Origin: CAYTTR01 sp964440805
GTDB lineage: Bacteria > Acidobacteriota > Aminicenantia > Aminicenantales > Aminicenantaceae
Direction: 5' to 3'
NCBI GenBank assembly: GCA_964440805.1
Contig: CAYTTR010000010.1
Location: 1-64,000 of the forward strand
DNA: 64,000 nt
Part shown: in pieces, positions 24,776 to 34,859 of the stretch
Numbering within the stretch: position 1 is the stretch's first letter
Layout of the letters: every line of letters begins with the position of its first letter
Notes under the pieces: generated by a model
Told to the model about the DNA's origin: nothing
Database searches by the model: none
Seen by the model: only the letters and a program-made list of their open reading frames with translations
Made by a program: the position numbers and the translations under genes

Positions 24776-26770
24776 TTATTCTTGGTTTTTACCGTATTCA
24801 CCTGACGCAATCATTTTCTTGTAGGGAAAATAAATTAGAATGAAAGCGAGAACAAAGAATATAATCAAGGCTAACCAGGGATTATTCAAGGATTCGGGAA
24901 GCTTGACTTTTGCTCCTTGAAGAGCAGCTGTAATTATTCCCATAAGAGCCTGGCCGGCAATAAGCCCTGAAGCCAGAAGAAGACCTATATTCCCCAGAAT
25001 TTCCCTGCCTTTCTCAGTGGGTTTTCTCTTTTGAGCCCTTCTATCCAATATATATTTAAGGATTCCACCAAAAAAGATGCAGGCGGTTGATCTGAAAGGA
25101 AGATACATTCCTACTGCAATAAGCATAGGAGAGGGAGAGCCGATAAGAATGAGGACAATGGAAAGAAGCATTCCTGCGATAACCAAGGGCCAGGCCATTT
25201 CTCCTCCCACAATTCCTTTGGCCATAGTAGCCATTAATCCAGCCTGAGGAGCGGGAAGGATTTCTCCTCCAATTCCTCCGGCTACATTATTCTGGAGAAG
25301 TTGAAGAGAAAAGGTTAGAGTCAGGGCTGCAGCGGCCACTCCAATCATGCCTCCAATCTGCATTTTCCAGGGAGTACCTCCCAGAATATGTCCTACTTTC
25401 CAATCTTGGATCATATCTCCAGCAACTCCTGCTACACAACAAACAACAGCAGCCACTCCCAGAACAGCAGCTATACCCTCCATGCCTCTCTGTCCGAGAA
25501 GAACCATCATCAAAGCAGCAATTAGAAGAGTGGTCAAGGTCAAACCGGAAATAGGATTGGAAGAGGACCCAATAATACCCACCAGATAACCGGCTACAGC
25601 GGCAAAAAGGAGTCCCATGACTATCATAACCAGAGCGGCTACAAGTGATGTGCCAAAACTATGGGTAAAGACATTATAGAGAAATATCATGGGAATAATA
25701 AGGGCCCCAATAGCCATCACCACTGTGGGGAAAGGAATGTCTTTATCAGTCCTGATGGTTGTATCTGAACCTTCTATTTGAGCTTTTTTAACATCACCTA
25801 TAGAGCGGCCGATTCCTGCTGCTAAGCTTTTTCTCATTCTAAATAGAGTATAGAAAGCCCCAACCAGCATGGCCCCGACTGCAATGGGTTTGACCTGGGA
25901 ATTGTAGGCAGAGATAGCGATTTCAGTCCAAGAGCCGAGTTCTTGAGAAACAATGTTTTTTAGTTCACCTGAGATAAAAAGAAGGATAGGCATTAAGAAG
26001 AGCCAGCCCAGAACCCCTCCAGAAAATGTGAGAGCGGCCAGTTTGGGACCGATAATGAATCCTACTCCGGTCAAAGCGGCATTGGCGGCAGGGGATTCAA
26101 TGAACATGCGACCTTCCACCGGAGGAGATTTATAAATTTCTGTGTTATCAGAATTAAGATAGGTTATTCGACTTAGTCCAGGTATTTTAAATACACTTCG
26201 AACATAAGGCCGGATGAGTCTTATACCGTTATCACTGGAGAAAAATTCGATGAAACCTCCGAGTCCCATAGCCCAGAACATATAGGCTGCATGAGAGCCT
26301 GCTTTCTGGCCGGTTTTCACCATTTCAGCACAAGCCACACTTTCCGGAAAGGGAAGATCTGTGTCTTCAACCAGTGTTCGCCGGACAAGGATAATAAGAA
26401 AAACGCCGAGGATTCCACCAACAAGCATTAATAGAGATGATTTAACTACATCGAACTGGGTCCAAACTCCGGTCATAAGGAAAGCCGGAATGGTAAAAAT
26501 GGCTCCAGCAGCCAAAGCTTCTCCCACGGCTCCAGTAGTTCTGGCCAGGTTTTCTTCTAAAATTGTTCCCTTGAAAGGCCTGAGGATAGCCATGGAAATT
26601 ACTGCAGCCGGGAAAGTGGCAGCTACGGTCATTCCGGCCATTAATCCTAAGTAAGCATTAGCAGCACCCAGAATTACAGCCATGATTATTCCCAGAAAGA
26701 TTGCTCTGAAAGAAATTTCTTTCATGGATTGTTCGGGTGAAACATAGGGTTTGAATGATGGCTGGTTCAT
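24776..26770 (-). CDS. OPT-family oligopeptide transporter (copy 1)
   Basis: A 664-residue integral membrane protein of the OPT family, proton-coupled importers of oligopeptides or metal-chelate peptides. More than a dozen hydrophobic helices are visible. Typical segments are GAANAYLGLMAGMTVAATFPAAVIS, PFPESVACAEMV, GIIGSSSNPISGLT and DMIQDWKVGHILGGTP. The ATG at 26770 is chosen because GAGGAGG lies directly upstream; the longer frame to 26836 has no site and adds a charged extension. A second, clearly related transporter is at 39.96 kb. Transport of peptides fits the peptidases in the window, but the substrate is not proven. Confidence 0.92.
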   Translation of the reverse strand: MNQPSFKPYVSPEQSMKEISFRAIFLGIIMAVILGAANAYLGLMAGMTVAATFPAAVISMAILRPFKGTILEENLARTTGAVGEALAAGAIFTIPAFLMTGVWTQFDVVKSSLLMLVGGILGVFLIILVRRTLVEDTDLPFPESVACAEMVKTGQKAGSHAAYMFWAMGLGGFIEFFSSDNGIRLIRPYVRSVFKIPGLSRITYLNSDNTEIYKSPPVEGRMFIESPAANAALTGVGFIIGPKLAALTFSGGVLGWLFLMPILLFISGELKNIVSQELGSWTEIAISAYNSQVKPIAVGAMLVGAFYTLFRMRKSLAAGIGRSIGDVKKAQIEGSDTTIRTDKDIPFPTVVMAIGALIIPMIFLYNVFTHSFGTSLVAALVMIVMGLLFAAVAGYLVGIIGSSSNPISGLTLTTLLIAALMMVLLGQRGMEGIAAVLGVAAVVCCVAGVAGDMIQDWKVGHILGGTPWKMQIGGMIGVAAAALTLTFSLQLLQNNVAGGIGGEILPAPQAGLMATMAKGIVGGEMAWPLVIAGMLLSIVLILIGSPSPMLIAVGMYLPFRSTACIFFGGILKYILDRRAQKRKPTEKGREILGNIGLLLASGLIAGQALMGIITAALQGAKVKLPESLNNPWLALIIFFVLAFILIYFPYKKMIASGEYGKNQE

Positions 26771-26807
26771 TGATTCCTCCTCAAGAAGGTTTCTACATTT
26801 TTTTTGC

Positions 26808-26836
26808 ATAATATTATTCCTGCCTTCAAAAATCAA
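26808..26836 (-). promoter_or_regulatory. Promoter of the OPT-PqqD transcript
   Basis: Minus-strand TTGATT (26831-26836) and TATTAT (26808-26813) at 17-bp spacing. Predicted start near 26801, leader about 30 nt including the GAGGAGG site. Confidence 0.55.
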
Positions 26837-26950
26837 GGGATTTATTTATTTCTTGGGGAAAGAATGTCCCTTTGGAGAGCGCCTCTTTTTTTTATTTGCT
26901 TGTAACCAGAAATTATGTTAAAAAACATCTGGAATAAAAGAAGATTAGAA

Positions 26951-27982
26951 ATGGGTCTTGTGTCCTGGATAAAAAGAAAAATATTTTGTGATCTGGCTAT
27001 TGACCTGGGAACTGCCAACACTCTGGTTTTTCTCAAGGGAAAAGGAGTTATAGTTCAGGAACCTTCCATTGTTGTTGTCAACAGGCTAACCGGCAAAGTA
27101 GAAGCTGTAGGAAAAAGAGCTAAAGACATGCTGGGCAAAACTCCTGAAAATATTCTGACCATTAAACCCATGAGAGATGGGGTCATAGCTGACTTTGAAA
27201 TAGCAGAGAAAATGTTGGATTATTTCATAAAAAAAGCTACTAACAACAGGGGTTTTTTACTTCGGCCCAGAATCGTCATCGGTATTCCCACCGGCATAAC
27301 CCAGGTAGAAAGAAGAGCAGTAAAAGATGTGGCTCTCAGATCCAAAGCATCCGAAGTTTATTTAGTGGAGCAACCCATGTCTGCTTCAGTGGGAGCGGAT
27401 TTGCCCATTTCAGAACCAACCGGCAATATGGTTGTTGATATCGGCGGCGGAACCACGGATATTGCTGTCATTTCCTTAAATGGGATTGTCTTTAATCATT
27501 CTATCAGAGTTGCTGGGAATGAAATGGACGAGGCGATCATTCAGTACATAAAAAAGAAATACAATTTATTAATAGGAGAAAAAACCTCTGAAAGCGTGAA
27601 GATACAAATCGGTTCTGCTTATCCTCTCGATGAACCAATGACTATTGAAATCAAGGGAAGAGATTTAAGAGAAGGGATTCCAAAGACCATAGTTATTGAT
27701 GATCAAGAAGTCAGAGAAGCCATGGAAGATATAATTTCTTCCATTGTTGATGCTATAAGAATAGCCTTGGAAAAAACTCCTCCCGAACTTTCGGCAGATA
27801 TTATTGACCGGGGGATTATTATCACCGGAGGAGGAGCTCTTCTAAAAAACCTGGATAAAAGAATTCGGGAAGAAACGCAGCTTCCTGTCTTTATTACAGA
27901 GGATCCCTTAACCACTGTTGTTCTTGGGGCAGGCAAGATGCTGGAAGATTTGGATCTTCTGAAGAAGATTTCACTTATATAA
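26951..27982 (+). CDS. mreB: Rod shape-determining protein MreB
   Basis: Actin-like ATPase that polymerises under the inner membrane and guides lateral wall synthesis. Nucleotide-site motifs are DLGTANTLV (phosphate 1), VVDIGGGTTDIAV (phosphate 2) and ITGGGALL (adenosine). The frame opens at 26915, but Met13 (ATG at 26951) is preferred since MreB usually begins a few residues before the DLGTANT block; neither start has a strong ribosome-binding site. From there 343 residues, standard length. It begins the mreB-mreC-mreD-mrdA-rodA elongasome operon. Confidence 0.95.
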   Translation: MGLVSWIKRKIFCDLAIDLGTANTLVFLKGKGVIVQEPSIVVVNRLTGKVEAVGKRAKDMLGKTPENILTIKPMRDGVIADFEIAEKMLDYFIKKATNNRGFLLRPRIVIGIPTGITQVERRAVKDVALRSKASEVYLVEQPMSASVGADLPISEPTGNMVVDIGGGTTDIAVISLNGIVFNHSIRVAGNEMDEAIIQYIKKKYNLLIGEKTSESVKIQIGSAYPLDEPMTIEIKGRDLREGIPKTIVIDDQEVREAMEDIISSIVDAIRIALEKTPPELSADIIDRGIIITGGGALLKNLDKRIREETQLPVFITEDPLTTVVLGAGKMLEDLDLLKKISLI

Positions 27983-27992
27983 ACTGAAGTCT

Positions 27993-28832
27993 ATGTCCTT
28001 GTTCCATCGGAATAAAAACCTTATCATATTTGCTATCATTATTCTAGTTCAGATGACACTGCTTTCTCTTCAATTACCCAGGGGACAAAAGCCAAGTTAT
28101 CTGGAAAGAACCTTTTTTTCTTTTCTCTCTCCTTTACAAAAGGGAGTTAATTCTTTTTTCTGGAGCGTTTCTCAGTTATGGGAGGGATATATTCACCTAA
28201 GAGATGTTAAAAAAGAAAATGAAGATTTAAAAAAGGAAATATTCAAGCTGAAAGAGGAAAATGTTTTATTGCGGCAATCATTAAAAGAATATGAAAATGT
28301 GGCCAAAATGAGATCTCTTTTAAAGATGATAGAAGAAGACATTCTTTCAGCCAGGGTCATTGGACTGGATCCCAGTAATTATTTCAAGTCTATCACCATC
28401 AACCGGGGCCGAAAAGATGGAATTCAAGAAAACATGGCCGTCTTAGATCCACGTGGATTTTTGGTAGGACGGACCATCCTCCCCATATCCAGGGGAGAGG
28501 CTCGAGTTCATCTGATAACTGATCTCTCTTTTGCTGCCAGTGTGGAGACGGAAAAAAAAGAAATAGCAGGGATTCTTTCCGGCGACGGGAAAGGTGGTTG
28601 TTATTTAAAATATATTTTGGGGACAGAAAAAGACATATCCGAAGGAGATAAACTAATAACCACTGGATACGAAGGAATTTTTCCACCTGGAATCATGGTA
28701 GGAGTAATTGTTTCTGTTGTGCCGGGAGACACTCTTTTCAAAGAAATCAAGGTTAATCCCTTTTTTGATTTCCGTTACTTGGATCATGTTGCTGTAATCA
28801 GGCAGAATGCCAAAAATATTTTTAGCCAATGA
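27993..28832 (+). CDS. mreC: Rod shape-determining protein MreC
   Basis: Periplasmic scaffold of the elongasome, anchored by a helix near residues 10-27. A coiled coil (about 65-105, VKKENEDLKKEIFKLKEENVLLRQ) is followed by paired beta barrels containing SARVIGLDPSNYFKSITINRG, GRTI and EGDKLITTGYEGIFPPGIMVG, all typical of MreC. It has 279 residues. It starts 10 bp after mreB and overlaps mreD by 4 bases. Confidence 0.95.
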   Translation: MSLFHRNKNLIIFAIIILVQMTLLSLQLPRGQKPSYLERTFFSFLSPLQKGVNSFFWSVSQLWEGYIHLRDVKKENEDLKKEIFKLKEENVLLRQSLKEYENVAKMRSLLKMIEEDILSARVIGLDPSNYFKSITINRGRKDGIQENMAVLDPRGFLVGRTILPISRGEARVHLITDLSFAASVETEKKEIAGILSGDGKGGCYLKYILGTEKDISEGDKLITTGYEGIFPPGIMVGVIVSVVPGDTLFKEIKVNPFFDFRYLDHVAVIRQNAKNIFSQ

Positions 28833-29323
28833 AAGACATCTTAAAAGCAGGCCTTGCCCTCCTGGGAGCTTTTCTGTTTTATTCTTTCTTTTCAAAAGTG
28901 TCTTTATCCTTGGTTTTATCTTTGAACCTGTTCAGCCTGGTGGTAATTTATTTTGCCATGAAAAAAGGGGAAATCTTCGGCTCTTTTTTGGGGGCTCTGG
29001 CCGGGCTGATCTTGGATTCGATGTCTTCAGGAATATTCGGAATCTCTGGCATTGCCAAAACTATTACTGGCTTTTTGGCTGGTTATTTTTCCAGAAAAAT
29101 ACATGTTTTTCCTGTTCACCGTAATTTTCTTTTTCTGTTATGCTTAATGAGTATAGAACTGGGAATTTGGTTTTTTCTCTATGCCTACATTCTGGCTGAA
29201 CCGGTATCTGCTGGAATGGAAGTTCTTTTTCTTCAGCCATTAGTTTCAGCAGGAACTGGGGCAGTTTTATTTACTCTAATACCCCAGATTACAAAAAGGC
29301 TTGGCTTCAGTGAAAATAAATAA
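28829..29323 (+). CDS. mreD: Rod shape-determining protein MreD
   Basis: A 164-residue inner-membrane protein with five or six hydrophobic helices and the FGSFLGALAGLILDSMSSGIFGISG region characteristic of MreD. Part of the wall-elongation complex with MreC, PBP2 and RodA. The ATG overlaps the mreC stop (ATGA). Confidence 0.92.
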   Translation: MKDILKAGLALLGAFLFYSFFSKVSLSLVLSLNLFSLVVIYFAMKKGEIFGSFLGALAGLILDSMSSGIFGISGIAKTITGFLAGYFSRKIHVFPVHRNFLFLLCLMSIELGIWFFLYAYILAEPVSAGMEVLFLQPLVSAGTGAVLFTLIPQITKRLGFSENK

Positions 29324-31118
29324 CCGGATTTATGAAGACCTGTCCACCATTCATTCCAGAGTGAAAAGAGTTCAGGGTATATTTGTGGTCCTGATTATTT
29401 TTATTCTCCTTTTGTTCTGGAAAGTCCAAATTCTTGACTTCCAAAAATACTGGAAAAAGTCTGAGTTAAACCGACTCCGGGAAATTATTGTTTCTCCTCA
29501 ACGTGGTTTGATTATTGAAAGAAATGGAGTGATTCTTGCCAAGAACAGGGCTTCTTTTAAAGTTTCTATGATCAGGGAAAACTGTTCAGATCTTGAGGAC
29601 TCATATGAGAGAGTTGCAGAAGTTTTAAATTTGGATATTGAGGTGCTCAAGGAAAGAATAGAAAAATACAGCACTATTCCAAAATTCCAGCCTCTGGTGA
29701 TAAAAGATAATTTATCCATAGAAGAAGTTTCTCGCATAGAAAGCCGGCAACTGGAATTTCCGGAGTTACTCATAGAGTCAGAGCCTAAAAGGGATTATCC
29801 TTTTAAAACCTTTGCTTCCCATGTTATGGGATATCTTCAAGAAATTTCTTTTGAAGACTTGTCATCCGGGAGATTAATGGACAAGAGGGCAGGGGATTTG
29901 GTTGGAATGACCGGTATTGAAAGACAGTATGAAGCAGAGCTGAATGGAACTTCTGGGTTGGTGGTAGAAGTGGTAGACAGTCTTGGAAGAAGAGTGGAAG
30001 AAGTTTTCCAGCGTAAGCCCGTCCGGGGAAATACCGTCAGGTTGACTTTGGATTTCGATCTTCAAAAAAGAGCCGAAGAGCTGCTTGCCGGGAAAGAAGG
30101 AGCAGTGATCGTGATGGATCCCAGAAACGGTGATATATTGGCCTTGGCTAGCTTCCCTTCTTATGACCCGAATAAGTTCATCACCCGTTTTTCTCCTGAT
30201 GAATGGCAGAAATTTATTCGGAGTTCTGACTTTCCTCTCGAAAACCGGGCAATCCGTGGCCTTTATTCTCCGGGGTCGATTTTTAAGATTGTCATGGCTT
30301 TAGCTGGTCTTGATGCATTGGAAATCTCAGAAAATTCGGTCTTTTACTGTAGTGGAACAACCATAATTTATGGTCATCCTTTTTCTTGCTGGTATAAGAC
30401 TGGTCATGGAAGTCTTAACTTAATAGATGCTATCCAGCATTCCTGTAATATTTATTTTTATCAGCTGGGAAAGAGAATAAATATTGATAAAATAGCTTTT
30501 TATGCCCGGAGCCTTGGGCTGGGTACACGAACAGGAATAGATATTCCAGGTGAAAAAGAGGGGTTGGTTCCTGATACAGATTGGAAAAAAAGAATCAAGG
30601 GAGAATCATGGTATCCTGGTGAAACCATTTCTGTCTCTATAGGTCAAGGGCCTCTTCTGGTTACTCCTTTACAGGTTGCTGTCTTGACATCAGTGCTGGC
30701 CAATAGAGGCGAAAAGATGACTCCTCATTTACTCCTGGAAGTTGAAGACAAAGAGAGTAATAACCATTCTGTTTCCAGCTCCATTTCTCTTCCTTTCTGG
30801 AAAGAGAAAAAGATTCTTTTTGATAAAGTCATTAGTGGGATGTGGAAATCAGTCAATGAAGGGGGGACGGGGAGAGGGGCTAATGTGCCTGGGTTCAATG
30901 TTTGTGGCAAAACAGGTTCCACCCAGTTAGTGAGTAGAAAAACTCAGGATGAAATGGGCAGGGAATTTAAAACGCATTCCTGGTTCAGTGGATTTGCCCC
31001 GCGGGAAAATCCAGAAATTGTGGTTACTGTCCTGGTTGAATACGGAGGAATGGGGGGAGCAACAGCAGCCCCTTTAGCTAAAGAATTGTTTTCCCTCTAC
31101 AAGAAAAAATATGATTGA
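29310..31118 (+). CDS. mrdA: Penicillin-binding protein 2 (elongasome transpeptidase)
   Basis: Class B PBP that cross-links peptidoglycan during cell elongation. A membrane helix near residues 19-38 is followed by the PBP dimerisation domain (ERNGVILAKN, HVMGYLQEI) and the transpeptidase domain. Active-site motifs are present: SxxK as SIFK with Ser323 (numbering from this start), SxN as SCN, and KTG as KTGST. The start is uncertain: GTG at 29310 is used, a TTG at 29301 is in frame, and both lie inside mreD, so coupling is likely. The length of about 602 residues is normal. Confidence 0.95.
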   Translation: MKINNRIYEDLSTIHSRVKRVQGIFVVLIIFILLLFWKVQILDFQKYWKKSELNRLREIIVSPQRGLIIERNGVILAKNRASFKVSMIRENCSDLEDSYERVAEVLNLDIEVLKERIEKYSTIPKFQPLVIKDNLSIEEVSRIESRQLEFPELLIESEPKRDYPFKTFASHVMGYLQEISFEDLSSGRLMDKRAGDLVGMTGIERQYEAELNGTSGLVVEVVDSLGRRVEEVFQRKPVRGNTVRLTLDFDLQKRAEELLAGKEGAVIVMDPRNGDILALASFPSYDPNKFITRFSPDEWQKFIRSSDFPLENRAIRGLYSPGSIFKIVMALAGLDALEISENSVFYCSGTTIIYGHPFSCWYKTGHGSLNLIDAIQHSCNIYFYQLGKRINIDKIAFYARSLGLGTRTGIDIPGEKEGLVPDTDWKKRIKGESWYPGETISVSIGQGPLLVTPLQVAVLTSVLANRGEKMTPHLLLEVEDKESNNHSVSSSISLPFWKEKKILFDKVISGMWKSVNEGGTGRGANVPGFNVCGKTGSTQLVSRKTQDEMGREFKTHSWFSGFAPRENPEIVVTVLVEYGGMGGATAAPLAKELFSLYKKKYD

Positions 31119-32202
31119 CAGAGAATTAATCCGCCATCTTGACTGGGCTTTGATTGGACTTCTTTTATTAATTTCCCTGGGGGGAGTTTTGTTTATTTAT
31201 AGCAGTTCTCATTATATTCCAGGAAATTTTCATGTAAGGCAAATTATTTGGATATTAATAAGTCTGATTGCTATGATTTGCTTTCTATTTCTGGACTATC
31301 ATAATCTGACTGATTTTTCTTTTCTTGCCTACTGGTTATTAGTGGCAGTTCTGGCTGGGATTCTTCTCTTTGGAGAGTTAACAGCCGGGACTAAAAGCTG
31401 GATTAATTTACCGTTTTTTCAGGTTCAGCCTTCTGAACTTATGAAGATTGTTATGATACTCTTTTTGGGCCGCTATTTTTCTGGATATAGAAGAGAAAAA
31501 ATTTCCTGGCCCGATTTCCTGGTTACAGGAAGCCTGGTGATGATTCCTTTTTCCCTGGTCACCGTCCAGCCTGATCTAGGAACAGCTCTGAGTTTATTGC
31601 CAGCTTTCCTGGGAGCTCTTCTCTTGGCCGGGCTCAATAAAAAAATATTTATATTTTCTTTGATTTTACTTATTCTTTTCGGATCCCTTGGATGGAGCTT
31701 TTTGCTCCATGACTACCAGAAGGACCGCTTGATTACTCTGATTAACCCCCAAAGTGATCCTCTGGGGGCAGGTTATCAATTGAATCAGTCCAAGATTGCC
31801 ATTGGTTCAGGTGGATTGTTGGGAAAAGGTTTCATGAAAGGAACTCAGAGCCAGCTTAGATTCCTGCCGGCCCGTCATACTGATTTTATTTTTTCTGTAA
31901 TTGGAGAAGAAATTGGATTTGTGGGAGCATCAGTTTTTATCATTATTTATGCATTCTTTCTTTTTAGAATATTCATGACATCCTTTCTTTCAAGGGATAG
32001 ACTTGGAGTTTATTTAGTATTTATGGTTGCCATGATGCTAACCTGCCAGTTTCTTGTCAATATTCTGATGACCATTGGTTTATTTCCAGTTACAGGCATT
32101 CCTCTTCCCTTGGTTAGTTATGGAGGTTCATCGCTTTTGTCAAATTATTTAGCTGTTTCTCTTGTCCTCAATGTCAGAATGAGGAGATTTGTCAATATTT
32201 AA
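31111..32202 (+). CDS. rodA: Rod shape-determining protein RodA
   Basis: SEDS-family peptidoglycan glycosyltransferase that polymerises lipid II with PBP2. It has 363 residues and about ten membrane helices. Conserved parts are INLPFFQVQPSELMKI, TVQPDLGTALS, RLITLINPQSDPLGAGYQLNQSKIAIGSGG with the GKG...FLPARHTDFIFSVIGEEIGF loop, and GIPLPLVSYGGSS. The ATG overlaps the mrdA stop by 8 bases. Confidence 0.96.
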   Translation: MIDRELIRHLDWALIGLLLLISLGGVLFIYSSSHYIPGNFHVRQIIWILISLIAMICFLFLDYHNLTDFSFLAYWLLVAVLAGILLFGELTAGTKSWINLPFFQVQPSELMKIVMILFLGRYFSGYRREKISWPDFLVTGSLVMIPFSLVTVQPDLGTALSLLPAFLGALLLAGLNKKIFIFSLILLILFGSLGWSFLLHDYQKDRLITLINPQSDPLGAGYQLNQSKIAIGSGGLLGKGFMKGTQSQLRFLPARHTDFIFSVIGEEIGFVGASVFIIIYAFFLFRIFMTSFLSRDRLGVYLVFMVAMMLTCQFLVNILMTIGLFPVTGIPLPLVSYGGSSLLSNYLAVSLVLNVRMRRFVNI

Positions 32203-32238
32203 TGTTTTTATCTGATTAAAAAGGTTCTCTAATAAAAA

Positions 32239-34803
32239 ATGAAGAAAATCGATTTTAACAGGATTGAACCTCTATTATGGCAAGTAGAAAAACCTGCCAG
32301 GTACATCGGGGGAGAGTGGCATGAGATTAAGAAGAATCCTTCTTGCATGGATATAAAAATAGCTTTAGTTTTTCCTGATGTTTATGAAGTAGGTATGTCA
32401 TATTTAGGTCAGAAAATATTGTACGACCTTCTTAACGGAGAACCCGGTATTTTAGCGGAAAGGGTTTTCACTCCTTGGCCTGATTTTGAAAAAGCATTAA
32501 GAAGAAAGAAAATCCCCCTCTATTCCTTGGAGAATAAAATCCCCCTTTTTGAATTTGATATGGTTGGCTTTTCTCTAATGTATGAGCTAAATTATACAAA
32601 CATTTTAACTGTTCTTGAACTTGGCCAGATTCCTCTGACCAATAGAGAACGGAGTATCGTGGATCCTTTGGTAATAGGTGGCGGGCCAGCCGCCTTCAAC
32701 CCTGAACCGGTGGCTGATTTTTTTGATTTTTTCTTTATTGGTGACGGAGAAGAGGGTTTTAAGGATATAGTTAACACCTATATGAAGATAAAAGGCAATG
32801 GTCTTAGCCGGGAAAAGCTATTACAGGAATTTATGTCATTAAAAGGGATTTATGTCCCATCCTCCTATGAAGTGATGATCCAGAAAAAAAGCTCCTTGAC
32901 CTATGTCGAGCCAAAAGGCAGAATTCTCCGAAGAATTCAGAAAAGGCAATATTACCCTTTTCATGAAGCGCCCACCCCGGAAAAATTTATTGTTCCCCAT
33001 ATTCAGGCTGTTTTCGACAGGGCTTCTGTCGAGGTAACCAGGGGTTGTCCTCAAAGGTGCCGCTTTTGTCAGGCGGCAAGCATTTATTTTCCTCATCGAG
33101 TGAAAAAACCAGATTTTGTCAGCCAAAAGCTTCTTAGGATTCTTCATTACTCAGGCTATGATGATGCTTCCCTGTCAGCTCTTTCAGTGTCAGATTATCC
33201 TTATCTTGATTCAGTCATAAAGAACTTGATGAAGGAATGTGAGGAAAAAAAAATTGCCCTTTCTCTTCCTTCTCTTCGCCCCAGAGGATTAACTTCTGAT
33301 ATGGCTGACACCATTCTTAGAGTAAGAAAAACCGGCTTCACTCTTGTTCCTGAGGCTGGGACAGAAAGGCTGAGAGCAGTAATTAATAAAGATTTTAAAG
33401 ATGAAGATATTAGACAAGCCTGTCGGAATGCTTTTTCCAGAGGATGGCAATTGATAAAACTTTATTTCATGGTAGGCTTGCCTACAGAGACCGAAGAAGA
33501 TTTGTTGGGAATTGTCAGATTAATCCAAGAAATAATTAGTATCGGTTATAAGGAATTAAAGAAATCCCCTCAGATAAACCTATCGGTTTCCTCATTTATT
33601 CCCAAACCACATACTCCATTTCAGTGGTTAGCCATGGAAAATGAGGAGTCATTAAGAAAGAAACAAAGTTATTTAAAGTGGAGATTAAAAAAATACCGTT
33701 TTATTAAATTCAAATTTCATCCAGTGAAGAATTCCCTGCTGGAAGCGGTTTTCTCCAGGGGAGATCGAAATCTTTCTTCAGTCCTCCTGGAAGCCTGGAA
33801 AAGGGGAGCGAGATTTGACAGTTGGGCTGACCATTTTAATCCCCGAATATGGGAAGAAACTTTCAAGGATTTGCAGATTGATAACCAGAAATATCTTAGA
33901 TCCATTGACAGAGAAGAAAAACTACCCTGGGATCATGTCGAGACAGGATTGAAAAAATCATTTTTGCTATCTGAGCTGGATAAGTCTAGGCAAGGAATCC
34001 GCACTCCTTCCTGTCTTGAGCAGGACTGTCGGAGGTGCCGCGGCTGCACTTTAGCCTCAAGGATGGAAAAACAATTCGGAGAAGAAATTCCCATGAAGGT
34101 TCCTTCTATAGTAACTAAAGAGAAAAAACAGGAAAAAACTTTCCGCTATCGACTCTTTTATTCCAAGTCAGGACCTGCTGTTTATATTTCCCACAGAGAT
34201 TTTAATCATAACCTTCAAAGGATTATTCGGAGAACCGGATTCATGCCCGATTTTACCGGAGGATTTCATCCCAAAATGAGAATGACGTTTCTTCCGGCTC
34301 TTCCCCTGGGAATGGAAGGCAGGCAGGAAGTAGTGGAAATATATGCAAGCCGGCTCTGGGAAGAAAGTGAGTTTTTGGAGAAGATGAATTCTTTTACTTC
34401 TCCCGGTATTAGATTTTTCGGCTTCAAGCAACAAGCCCGAAGCAGTCCAAATCTTCAAGATGATATAAAGGGATTTCTTTATTCTCTGAATATAGATCAT
34501 GCTTCAATAAGCCGGAGATTGAGAGAAACAGCCAAAGAGAAAGCCGGAAAAAGATCTCGGTCTAATTTGTCAAAATTCATATCTGATGCGGTAAACCTTT
34601 ATTCATTAAAAAATAAAGATCCAAGACTGGAGGAAATTGTTTATTCTCCAAATGCTAAGAAAATTTTCCTGAATATAATATGGAACCAGCAGAATCCTCT
34701 AAGGCCTCAAGATGTTTTACAAGAAATGCTGGGAATCGACAATATTATTTATGCCATGGTCAGGGAAAAAGTCTTTTGGCTCTCTAAAATTGACATCCTT
34801 TGA
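32239..34803 (+). CDS. Radical SAM protein (TIGR03960 type) fused to a DUF2344/TIGR03936 domain
   Basis: An 854-residue fusion. The N-terminal half has a B12-binding-like region (DVYEVGMSYLGQKILYDLL, GGGPAAFNPEPVADFFDFFFIGDGE) and then a radical SAM domain with the cluster motif CPQRCRFC near residue 271. The C-terminal 220 residues, after a CLEQDCRRCRGC cysteine cluster, match the DUF2344 domain (RYRLFYSKSGPAVYISHRDF, GFHPKMRMTFLPALPLG). Such fusions commonly accompany RNase G and ribosomal protein L21 genes and may act in RNA modification, but the reaction is unknown. Here it follows rodA by 36 bp and no RNase G gene is present. Confidence 0.88.
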   Translation: MKKIDFNRIEPLLWQVEKPARYIGGEWHEIKKNPSCMDIKIALVFPDVYEVGMSYLGQKILYDLLNGEPGILAERVFTPWPDFEKALRRKKIPLYSLENKIPLFEFDMVGFSLMYELNYTNILTVLELGQIPLTNRERSIVDPLVIGGGPAAFNPEPVADFFDFFFIGDGEEGFKDIVNTYMKIKGNGLSREKLLQEFMSLKGIYVPSSYEVMIQKKSSLTYVEPKGRILRRIQKRQYYPFHEAPTPEKFIVPHIQAVFDRASVEVTRGCPQRCRFCQAASIYFPHRVKKPDFVSQKLLRILHYSGYDDASLSALSVSDYPYLDSVIKNLMKECEEKKIALSLPSLRPRGLTSDMADTILRVRKTGFTLVPEAGTERLRAVINKDFKDEDIRQACRNAFSRGWQLIKLYFMVGLPTETEEDLLGIVRLIQEIISIGYKELKKSPQINLSVSSFIPKPHTPFQWLAMENEESLRKKQSYLKWRLKKYRFIKFKFHPVKNSLLEAVFSRGDRNLSSVLLEAWKRGARFDSWADHFNPRIWEETFKDLQIDNQKYLRSIDREEKLPWDHVETGLKKSFLLSELDKSRQGIRTPSCLEQDCRRCRGCTLASRMEKQFGEEIPMKVPSIVTKEKKQEKTFRYRLFYSKSGPAVYISHRDFNHNLQRIIRRTGFMPDFTGGFHPKMRMTFLPALPLGMEGRQEVVEIYASRLWEESEFLEKMNSFTSPGIRFFGFKQQARSSPNLQDDIKGFLYSLNIDHASISRRLRETAKEKAGKRSRSNLSKFISDAVNLYSLKNKDPRLEEIVYSPNAKKIFLNIIWNQQNPLRPQDVLQEMLGIDNIIYAMVREKVFWLSKIDIL

Positions 34804-34859
34804 TTAATTAAGTATAAAACAGATTAACAAAAAATCTGAAATTTAATGAGGAGGAGAAC

